The notes under the pieces are model-generated. The model did no database searches. It had not been told where the DNA came from and saw only the letters and a program-made list of their open reading frames with translations. A program made the translations under genes and the position numbers. Below are positions 56,512-64,000 of a stretch of DNA of 64,000 nt, piece by piece. The stretch's first letter is position 1, and each line of letters opens with the position of its first letter. This stretch comes from Caulobacter vibrioides (GTDB lineage: Bacteria; Pseudomonadota; Alphaproteobacteria; Caulobacterales; Caulobacteraceae), in the NCBI RefSeq assembly GCF_002310375.3, contig NZ_CP023315.3, forward strand, positions 2,356,001 to 2,420,000. Direction: 5' to 3'.

Positions 56512-56622
56512 AGCGTGACGCCGAAAGTGGGAACCGGTTTCGGCGCTCGTCACGCTCTAAGTGTTTGATTTAGAGCCTTGTTATCGCGTCGAAACGGGTC
56601 CGTTTCGACGCGCAAGGCTCTA
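56509..56622. repeat. Two-hairpin intergenic element, copy B
   Basis: Hairpin 1: TAGAGCGTGACG (56509-56520) pairs perfectly with 56548-56559 and holds the core AAAGTGGGAACCGGTTTCGG. After a spacer, hairpin 2 has outer arms TAGAGCCTTG (56571-56580) and CAAGGCTCTA (56613-56622), an unpaired TTAT on the 5' side, and a perfect 12-bp inner stem (56585-56596 with 56601-56612). The first triplet is the FMN reductase stop, and the last triplet on the other strand is the stop of the exported protein. Confidence 0.82.
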
Positions 56623-57213
56623 ACCGCCCGCCAGCTTGCGCAGGTCGTAGTCGGGCCCGAAGTTCAGCACGAACAGCGCGCCCAGCAGCACCGTCTGCTT
56701 GGCCGAGCCCAGGTGCAGGCCCACCGCGCCCTCGCCCGCTGGAATGTCGATCAGGGCGCGGCCGGGCACCGTGTACATCTTCCACTCGCCGCCGACCTTG
56801 ATCCCGCCCTGCAGCGCGGCGCCATAGGGCGCGGCGGATTGCTGGATCCGGACGGCCGGAATGTCGGCGCTGGCCGGACCGCCGTCGACGGCTTCGGCCT
56901 TGGCCCAGAAGGCCACCAGCAGAACGTCGCCCTTAGCGATCTTGCCGGTCAGAGGCTGTGACGCCCCCACGTCCCACGGGTTGGCGCCGGCGGCCTGCAC
57001 TTCGACCTTCGTCGCCGCGCCGCCCTGAACGGTCTTGTCCTTGATCGGCGCGCTCTTCTGACCGGCCCCATAGACGCCCCAGGTGGCCGAAGGCTTGTTG
57101 ATCGCCCGTTGCAGGATGTCGCCATCGCCCGACTGGCGCGCCAGTCCCGGCGAGGCCGCGCCGATCGCCAGGGCCAAAGCGGCCAGGGCGATATAAAGAA
57201 TCTTCAGCCTCAT
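56620..57213 (-). CDS. Exported protein with beta-sandwich (carbohydrate-binding-like) domain
   Basis: 197 residues from ATG 57213, with a signal peptide (MRLKILYIALAALALAIGAA, cleavage near GLA-RQ). The rest looks like a single galactose-binding-like or CBM4/9-type domain: KVEVQAAGANPWDVG, DVLLVAFWAKAEAVDGG and VGLHLGSAKQTVLLGALFVL. There is no catalytic domain. It could be a carbohydrate-binding surface protein; the ligand is unknown. Its stop codon lies in repeat copy B. Confidence 0.65.
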   Translation of the reverse strand: MRLKILYIALAALALAIGAASPGLARQSGDGDILQRAINKPSATWGVYGAGQKSAPIKDKTVQGGAATKVEVQAAGANPWDVGASQPLTGKIAKGDVLLVAFWAKAEAVDGGPASADIPAVRIQQSAAPYGAALQGGIKVGGEWKMYTVPGRALIDIPAGEGAVGLHLGSAKQTVLLGALFVLNFGPDYDLRKLAGG

Positions 57214-58682
<1,469 letters not shown>

Positions 58683-58688
58683 GCTTCA

Positions 58689-58808
58689 AATCCTCCCCCT
58701 AGCGGGGGAGGTGTCGGCTCGAAGAGACGACGGAGGGGGAAGAAGCCGGATAGCCCGCGCTTCCCCCTCCGGCCTTCGGCCGCCTCCCCCGCTGGGGGGA
58801 GGATTTTC
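58689..58808. repeat. Nested inverted repeat with GGTGTCGGC core, copy F
   Basis: Outer arms AAATCCTCCCCC...GGGGGAGG (58689-58712) pair with 58784-58807 except one position. The inner arms CGGAGGGGGAAG (58732-58743) and CTTCCCCCTCCG (58761-58772) pair perfectly. The core GGTGTCGGC, then CGAAG and GACGGA, are shared with copy E at 35575-35702, although the arms differ. It lies between the convergent aminotransferase and GST genes. Confidence 0.72.
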
Positions 58809-58813
58809 AAGGC

Positions 58814-59449
58814 CTAGCCCCCAATCCAGTCGGTCATGCCCTCGCGGGCGTGGACCTCGATCAGCGCGGGTCGCTGACGCATGTGGTCCAGATAGCGTTT
58901 CAGGTTCGGCCACTCGGTCGCCGGCTTTGGCATGTTGCGCGTCCAGCGGCACAGGATCGTCACCAGAAGGTCCACCGTCGTGAAGCCTTCCCCGACGATG
59001 ACATCACGATCGGCCAGGTGCGCGTCGAGGCGCGACAGACCCTCCTCGATCTTGGCGCGCGCTGCAGCCTGCACCGCCTCCTGCGCTTCACCGCCGGCGG
59101 GTTCGGGCGGATAGAACCAGGCCCGAAAGTGCGGCTGAAAGCTGTTGGCCAGCCAGAAGCTCCAGCTGAGATAGGCCGCCCGCTCGGGCGAGCCGAGGGG
59201 CGGTGCGAACCCCGCCTCGGGATGACGCTCGGCGAGCAGGGTCACCAAGGCCGCCATCTGGGTCACCGGCCGGCCATCGACGATCAGGGTGGGAACCACA
59301 CCATCGGGATTGAGCGCCAGGTACTCGGCTGTCTTGTGCTCGCCCTTGTCGAAATCCAGCATCTTCAGATCGAACGGGACGCCAAGCTCCAGCAGCATCC
59401 AGTGGATGGCCGTGCCGGCGGTGCTGGGCGAACCATAGAGCGTGTACAT
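58814..59449 (-). CDS. Glutathione S-transferase
   Basis: 211 residues: an N-terminal thioredoxin-fold domain (MYTLYGSPSTAGTAIHWMLL, PDGVVPTLIVDGRPVTQMAA with the cis-Pro) and a C-terminal helical domain (FTTVDLLVTILCRWTRNM). It belongs to the bacterial beta/theta-like group; the substrate is unknown. The start is ATG 59449. No detoxification operon is seen around it. Confidence 0.88.
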   Translation of the reverse strand: MYTLYGSPSTAGTAIHWMLLELGVPFDLKMLDFDKGEHKTAEYLALNPDGVVPTLIVDGRPVTQMAALVTLLAERHPEAGFAPPLGSPERAAYLSWSFWLANSFQPHFRAWFYPPEPAGGEAQEAVQAAARAKIEEGLSRLDAHLADRDVIVGEGFTTVDLLVTILCRWTRNMPKPATEWPNLKRYLDHMRQRPALIEVHAREGMTDWIGG

Positions 59450-59578
59450 CAAGAGCCCTCCGATAACGGGCCCGGATAGGGGCCCGCTTCTCCCCTCGCG
59501 TCAAGAAACGGCGGTCACGCGCCAACGCCCCCACGAGGATCCGCAGGGGCGTTGCAAAGTCGGGCTTTCTGGTCGGGA

Positions 59579-59815
59579 TCAGTGCTTCTCGCGCCACTTG
59601 GACTTGGCGTCGTCCTCGGTCACGCTGAGATGGACCTTGGCGTCGTCGATATACTCCACCCAAGACAGCGGGATCAGGTGGTGCTTGAAGCCTCCGCCCA
59701 GATCGAACTGGGCCAGTTGGATCTCGCCACCGGCGATATGGTCCACGCGACCGACATGGCCGCCGTCGGAACCGACCACTTCATGATGCTCTTTGATCTG
59801 GGATAGATCGATCAT
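59579..59815 (-). CDS. DUF2171 family protein
   Basis: 78 residues from ATG 59815. The sequence IDLSQIKEHHEVVGSDGGHV, then RVDHIAGGEIQLAQF and HLIPLSWVEYIDDAKVHL, fits the DUF2171 (PRC-barrel-like) pattern. Function unknown; it may bind RNA or ribosomes as other PRC-like domains do. It is a single leftward gene, divergent from the DUF6807 gene across a 136-bp gap. Confidence 0.82.
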   Translation of the reverse strand: MIDLSQIKEHHEVVGSDGGHVGRVDHIAGGEIQLAQFDLGGGFKHHLIPLSWVEYIDDAKVHLSVTEDDAKSKWREKH

Positions 59816-59951
59816 CTTCAGTCTCCAGGCTTGGGCGAGGCCCGTTTGGTCCCTCGCGACATCAGAACGGCCACGCCTGCGGTAAAGTTTCAGCTTGCCA
59901 TGCGCGCATAGATTGTTCTTGATACGTTCCAGCTTCGTTTGAGGACGCCGC

Positions 59952-60860
59952 ATGCGCCTTCGCGCCCCCGTCACCGCCGCTGTGTTGGCCTTGCTCACCG
60001 CCCCACCCGTCCTGGCCGATCCGGCGATCGACAAGCGGGTGGACGCTGTCTTCTCCGATGACGCCGTAACCCTGACCGAGGCCGGCAAGACCGTGCTGGT
60101 CTATCGGACTAAGCCGCTGGATCCTGCGACCGAGCCCGGACGCGCCAACTATGTCAGTCAGCTGTACGCGCCGGACGGCGCGGCCCTGACCGAGGACAAG
60201 CCCGGCGATCACCCGCACCAGCGCGGCCTCTGGTGGGCCTGGATGAAGGTCCAGCTAGACGGCAAGACCGTCGCCGACGGCTGGTACATGAAGAACCTCT
60301 CGTACCTCGTCCGCGAGAAGCGGTTTCTAGGCGACGCCGAAGGTGGCGGAACGCTGACGCTTGAGGTCGACTGGTTGGTCAATTCCGGCCCGGAGCTGGC
60401 CTATGTCGCGCGGGAAGTCACCAAGGTGACGGTCAGGCCTCTCAAGGCGGGCGTCCGGCGGGTGGAGTTCGACACGACGATCACCTCGCGGGTCGAGGCA
60501 CTGGGCCTGGGCGGAAGCGAGGACGACCGGGGCTTTGGCGGTTTCTCGATCCGGTTGATCGATCCCGAGCACCTGACCTTCTCATCAGGCGGCAAGACGA
60601 TCACGCCGAACGGCGCGGCGATCAACGCAGGCCCCGCCATGGGCTTCGCCTGGTCGGGCGGCTCCAATTCACCCGCCTGGACGGTGGGCCTGGCCTGCAA
60701 GGCCAATGGGCAGGCGGTGGCCCGCTGGATGCTGTATAATGATCGCTCGATGCAGAACTGCGTCTTCCCAGGCCGCGCGCCTCTGATCCTCAAGAAGGAC
60801 CAGACGCTGCGGCTGGAGGAGACCGTGGTCATCCGCCCCGCCGCCAAGAAGAAGCCCTGA
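59952..60860 (+). CDS. DUF6807 (PmoA-like) exported protein
   Basis: 302 residues with a signal peptide (VLALLTAPPVLA-D). The family hallmark PGDHPHQRGLWWAWMKVQ lies near residue 80. The remainder is beta-rich with FGGFSIRLIDPEHL and CVFPGRAPLILK. Family members are often found near sugar or glycoside enzymes; function is unproven. It may lead a unit with the two small genes after it (5 bp to the next). Confidence 0.85.
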   Translation: MRLRAPVTAAVLALLTAPPVLADPAIDKRVDAVFSDDAVTLTEAGKTVLVYRTKPLDPATEPGRANYVSQLYAPDGAALTEDKPGDHPHQRGLWWAWMKVQLDGKTVADGWYMKNLSYLVREKRFLGDAEGGGTLTLEVDWLVNSGPELAYVAREVTKVTVRPLKAGVRRVEFDTTITSRVEALGLGGSEDDRGFGGFSIRLIDPEHLTFSSGGKTITPNGAAINAGPAMGFAWSGGSNSPAWTVGLACKANGQAVARWMLYNDRSMQNCVFPGRAPLILKKDQTLRLEETVVIRPAAKKKP

Positions 60861-60865
60861 GACCC

Positions 60866-61042
60866 ATGGCCGACATCGTCAATCTGAACCAGGCTCGCAA
60901 GGCCAAGGCCAAGGCCGAGGATAAGGCGCGCGCCGCCGAGAACCGAGCCCGCTTTGGCCGCACCAAGGCCGAGAAGACCCTCGACGCCGCCCGCGTGGAC
61001 AAGCTTCGCCGCGATCTCGACGGCGCCAAGCGCGAGGACTGA
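60866..61042 (+). CDS. DUF4169 family protein
   Basis: 58 residues, MADIVNLNQARKAKAKAEDK and on to RRDLDGAKRED: a highly charged, probably helical protein rich in Ala, Lys, Arg and Glu. This is the DUF4169 pattern common in alphaproteobacteria, usually next to a ribbon-helix-helix gene, as here. Function unknown. It starts 5 bp after the DUF6807 gene. Confidence 0.8.
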   Translation: MADIVNLNQARKAKAKAEDKARAAENRARFGRTKAEKTLDAARVDKLRRDLDGAKRED

Positions 61043-61055
61043 CCCCCTGGCTGGT

Positions 61056-61274
61056 TTGAAGAAAAGGTCGGTGAACCTGGCCGGGCACGCAACGTCGCTG
61101 GCGCTGGAGCCGGAGTTCTGGGCGGTGCTCGACCGCGCCGCGGCCGCCGAAGCGCTGAGCCTGGCTGGCCTCATTCAACGTATCGATCTTGAGCGAGGCG
61201 GACGGCCGCTCGCCTCGGCGTGTCGCGTCTTCGCGCTCTTGCGCGCGGCGGACGGCCAGGCAGGCGTCGCCTAA
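61056..61274 (+). CDS. Ribbon-helix-helix domain protein
   Basis: 72 residues from TTG 61056. KKRSVNLAGHATSLALEPEF and then DRAAAAEALSLAGLIQRIDL give the family pattern. It may be a DNA-binding regulator. The Arg/Lys-rich strand at the start and the Leu-rich helices fit the fold. It directly follows DUF4169 and lies 120 bp upstream of uvrD. The start codon is uncertain since no ATG is available and the ribosome-binding site is weak. Confidence 0.7.
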   Translation: MKKRSVNLAGHATSLALEPEFWAVLDRAAAAEALSLAGLIQRIDLERGGRPLASACRVFALLRAADGQAGVA

Positions 61275-61394
61275 GGCTTGAGGACGACCTTGCTTGTGAC
61301 GTCCACGCGCGCGTTCTGACCCAGCGCCGGACCTACCGCGCCTGAAACGCGGCGAAGGGCTTAAGCCGCGCGCGCTTTGTGCTACATATGTTCC

Positions 61395-63812
61395 ATGTTT
61401 CCCGACACCGACTCGCCGAGCCCCATCGGGGATTTCCCCGGCGACCTCCCCTCCCCGCGTATCTCCGACCTGGCCCGAGCCCGCCCGCCGGCCGGCGCCG
61501 CGCCCGCCTATCTGGACGGACTAAACCCCGAGCAGCGCGAGGCGGTCGAGACCACCGAGGGTCCGCTGCTGGTTCTGGCCGGCGCGGGTACGGGCAAGAC
61601 GCGCGTGCTGACCACGCGCCTGGCCCACATCCTGGCCACCGGTCGCGCCCGTCCCTGGGAGATTCTGGCCGTCACCTTCACCAACAAGGCCGCCCGCGAG
61701 ATGCGCGAGCGGATCACCCACATCATTGGCCCGGAGGCGGAAGGGCTACGGTGGCTGGGCACCTTCCACTCGGTGGCCGCCCAGATCCTGCGTCGCCACG
61801 CCGAGCTGATCGGCCTGAAGTCCAACTACACGATCATCGACACCGACGATAACGAGCGCCTGCTCAAGCAGTTGATCGAGGCCGAGAACATCGACGCCAA
61901 GCGGTGGACGCCCCGCATCCTGTCGGGGATCATCGACGGCTGGAAGAACCGCGGCTGGACGCCCGACCGCGTACCGACGTCGGAAGCCGGCGAGTTCGCC
62001 AACGGCAAGGGCATCAGCCTCTATCGCCAGTACCAGGAGCGACTGCGCATCCTGAACGCCTGTGATTTCGGCGACCTTTTGCTGCACAATATCAGCCTGT
62101 TCACAGGCCATCCCGACGTGCTGGACGAGTTCCAACAGCGCTTCAAATACGTGATGGTCGACGAGTACCAGGACACCAACGTCGCCCAGTATCTGTGGCT
62201 GCGTCTCCTGGCCCAGGGCCGCCAGAACGTCTGCTGCGTCGGCGACGACGACCAGTCGATCTATGGCTGGCGCGGGGCCGAGGTGGACAACATCCTGCGC
62301 TTCGAGCGCGACTTCCCGGGCTCGAAGGTCGTGCGCCTCGAATGCAACTACCGTTCGACCGAGCACATCCTGGCGGCCGCCTCGGGCCTGATCACCGCCA
62401 ACAAGGGACGCCTGGGCAAGACCCTGTGGACCCCGGCCAAGGGCGGCGAGAAGGTCAAGGTGTCAGGCGTCTGGGACGGCGAGGCCGAAAGCCGCCTGAT
62501 CGCCGACGAGATCGAGCGCGCCAAGAAGGCTGGCCGCAAGTACAACCAGATGGCCATCCTGGTGCGGGCCAGCTTCCAGATGCGCGCCTTCGAAGAGCGC
62601 TTCGTGATGCTGCAGATCCCCTACAAGGTGGTCGGCGGCCCGCGCTTCTTCGAACGGGCCGAGATCCGCGACGCTCACGCCTATCTGCGCCTGATCCAGT
62701 CGCCGGACGATGACCTGGCCTTCGAGCGCATCGTCAACACGCCCAAGCGCGGCATCGGCGACACCTCGGTGCAGAAGCTGCTGCAGATCGCGCGCCTGGA
62801 AGGGATTTCCACGGTCGAGGCGGCGCGGGCGATTATCGCCAGCGACGAGCTACCCGCTCGCACCCGCACGGCGCTGAGCAACTTCATCCGCGACCTGGAC
62901 CGCTGGCGTTCGCTGATCGGGACAATGCACCACCAGCGCCTGTTGGAAACGGTGCTGGAGGAAAGCGGCTACACGGACGCCCTGCGCCTGGACAAGGGTC
63001 CGACCAGCCAGACCCGGCTGGAGAACCTGAAGGAACTGGTCCAGTCGATGGGCGCGTTCGACACGCTGGAGGCCTATCTGGAGCACGTGTCGCTGGTCAT
63101 GGACCTGGATCGCGAGGCCACCGGCGACGCGGTCTGGATCATGACCCTGCACTCGGCCAAGGGCCTGGAGTTCCCGCTGGTTTTCCTGCCGGGCTGGGAG
63201 GAAGGCGTGTTCCCCAGCCAGCGCAGCATGGACGACAAGGGCGAGAAGGGCCTCGAGGAAGAGCGCCGCCTGGCCTATGTCGGCATCACCCGCGCTCGGG
63301 AAGAGGCCCGCATCAGCTTCGTGGCCAACCGTCAGGTCTATGGCCGCTGGACGTCGCAACTGCCCAGCCGCTTCGTCGACGAGTTGCCGATCGCCCATGT
63401 CGATGCGGCGTCCGAGACAGGCTACTACGGCGGCGGCCCCGGCATGCAGTCGACGGCCGCCTCGCGCTGGGATGACCCCGGCACCAGCGCCTTCCAGGCC
63501 GGCAGCTATGACAGCCCGGGCTGGAAGCGAGCGCAGGAGCGCACCTCGGGCTTTGGCGAACGCGGCGGATCATGGCGCGGCGCCCAGGGCGTTCGATCGG
63601 GCTCATCCGCCCGTGCGGCGCCGATCGAAGGCGAAGGCCGCCTCGTCGCGGTCTCGGCCCCGACCAACAGCGCCTATGCGCGCGGCGACCGGGTGTTCCA
63701 CGTCAAGTTCGGCTACGGCAAGGTCACCGGCATCGAGGGCAACAAGCTGACCGTCGCCTTCGACAAGGCCGGCGAGAAGAAGGTCATCGACAGCTTCGTC
63801 GAGAAGGCGTGA
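61395..63812 (+). CDS. uvrD: UvrD/PcrA-like DNA helicase (SF1A)
   Basis: An 805-residue ATP-dependent 3'-5' helicase in excision and mismatch repair. SF1 motifs in order: AGAGTGKTRVLTTRL (I), AVTFTNKAAREM (Ia), DEYQDTN (II), CVGDDDQSIYGWRGA (III), YRSTEHIL (IV), VWIMTLHSAKGLEFP (V) and LAYVGITRAREE (VI). A C-terminal Tudor-like tail VFHVKFGYGKVTGIEGNKLT is typical of UvrD/PcrA. I chose ATG 61395; a TTG 18 bp upstream adds only six residues. No LexA-type site could be assigned. Confidence 0.96.
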   Translation: MFPDTDSPSPIGDFPGDLPSPRISDLARARPPAGAAPAYLDGLNPEQREAVETTEGPLLVLAGAGTGKTRVLTTRLAHILATGRARPWEILAVTFTNKAAREMRERITHIIGPEAEGLRWLGTFHSVAAQILRRHAELIGLKSNYTIIDTDDNERLLKQLIEAENIDAKRWTPRILSGIIDGWKNRGWTPDRVPTSEAGEFANGKGISLYRQYQERLRILNACDFGDLLLHNISLFTGHPDVLDEFQQRFKYVMVDEYQDTNVAQYLWLRLLAQGRQNVCCVGDDDQSIYGWRGAEVDNILRFERDFPGSKVVRLECNYRSTEHILAAASGLITANKGRLGKTLWTPAKGGEKVKVSGVWDGEAESRLIADEIERAKKAGRKYNQMAILVRASFQMRAFEERFVMLQIPYKVVGGPRFFERAEIRDAHAYLRLIQSPDDDLAFERIVNTPKRGIGDTSVQKLLQIARLEGISTVEAARAIIASDELPARTRTALSNFIRDLDRWRSLIGTMHHQRLLETVLEESGYTDALRLDKGPTSQTRLENLKELVQSMGAFDTLEAYLEHVSLVMDLDREATGDAVWIMTLHSAKGLEFPLVFLPGWEEGVFPSQRSMDDKGEKGLEEERRLAYVGITRAREEARISFVANRQVYGRWTSQLPSRFVDELPIAHVDAASETGYYGGGPGMQSTAASRWDDPGTSAFQAGSYDSPGWKRAQERTSGFGERGGSWRGAQGVRSGSSARAAPIEGEGRLVAVSAPTNSAYARGDRVFHVKFGYGKVTGIEGNKLTVAFDKAGEKKVIDSFVEKA

Positions 63813-64000
63813 TCACGCCTCGGGCTTGAGCCCGGGGCGGACGCCATCGTGCTTGGGCGCCGCCTCGGCCGGGCGCGGCGTGAGACTCTCCCAAGCGCCG
63901 ATAGCGACCAGAACCAGGGTCGTCAGCCAGGACAGCGCCAGCGGCTGGAGATGCGGCGACGCCACACCCAGCCCCGCCAGCGCCGCGAGACCCAGGAGGC
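63813..64000 (-). CDS. Membrane protein, C-terminal fragment (runs off the window)
   Basis: A leftward frame that stays open to the end of the window and stops at TGA 63813-63815, directly against the uvrD stop. The 61 residues include two hydrophobic segments (LLGLAALAGLGVA and LSWLTTLVLVAIGAW) and a hydrophilic tail ending in PRPAEAAPKHDGVRPGLKPE. I do not recognise the family. Confidence 0.6.
   Translation of the reverse strand, partial: LLGLAALAGLGVASPHLQPLALSWLTTLVLVAIGAWESLTPRPAEAAPKHDGVRPGLKPEA

Noticed and set aside
61271..61363. A 30-codon minus-strand tail reading GQNARVDVTSKVVLKP before a TAG
   Set aside because: It looks protein-like, but a stop precedes it and no start codon is available; it could be a gene remnant, too short to support.
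61360..61400. Possible LexA site (GTTC-N7-GTTC) at the uvrD promoter
   Set aside because: GTTCCATGTTTC has the wrong spacing and an incomplete second half.

Overview
This is a 64 kb stretch of ordinary alphaproteobacterial chromosome. It has very high GC, dense coding, many 4-bp start/stop overlaps, and closely matches Caulobacter in gene content and order: the mreBCD-mrdA-rodA cluster, rpoZ-spoT, the pdxJ-acpS-lepB-rnc-era-recO cluster, parC, bpt, motB, the biotin genes and gyrA. I infer Caulobacter vibrioides/segnis or a near relative. I saw no rRNA, tRNA, IS element, prophage or CRISPR array.

Layout. 0-7.4 kb: a membrane-anchored endonuclease/phosphatase-like gene with an apparent one-base frameshift, three tandem cyclophilins, coaD, gyrA and a divergent sodC. 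7.4-14.3 kb: an EamA transporter, bioA divergent from bioF-bioD, a 3-hydroxyisobutyrate-dehydrogenase-like gene, motB and bpt. 14.4-25.5 kb: an SDR/flavin-oxidoreductase/quinone-reductase operon, then two paralogous serine hydrolases flanking a protein whose N-terminus resembles the S-layer protein RsaA, then parC and a PhoD-type phosphatase. 25.6-32.5 kb: recO, nat, era, two small membrane proteins, rnc, lepB, a YCII protein, acpS and pdxJ, all leftward. 32.7-41.6 kb: an M20 amidohydrolase, pyrE, a Nudix gene, spoT-rpoZ, a YdeI-like gene, folK, a NYN-domain/UDG pair and a GNAT gene. 41.6-47.4 kb: the Rod elongation complex (mreB, mreC, mreD, mrdA, rodA). 47.8-56.5 kb: an EamA transporter, a methyltransferase, leuA with a leader peptide, an alkylsulfatase with a divergent TetR, a VTT membrane protein, an orphan ParA and an FMN reductase. 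56.6-64 kb: an exported protein, an aspartate aminotransferase, a GST, small DUF proteins, uvrD and the 3' end of a membrane protein gene.

Themes. Housekeeping processes dominate: topoisomerases, the Rod complex, stringent response, cofactor synthesis (CoA, biotin, folate, PLP) and RNA/protein processing. Accessory genes are mostly single enzymes or transporters placed between them. The points most worth a second look are: (1) spoT appears to start at a CTG that overlaps the rpoZ stop and sits behind a full Shine-Dalgarno; (2) a two-hairpin intergenic element with conserved TAGAGC/GCTCTA ends, whose ends repeatedly supply the stop codon of flanking genes; (3) a 14-bp stem that would bury the parC start codon; (4) an 18-residue leader peptide with five leucines ahead of leuA; (5) the RsaA-like anchor protein; (6) Ala and Phe at the GyrA quinolone positions and Gln in ParC; and (7) a clean TetR-type palindrome between the sulfatase and its divergent regulator.
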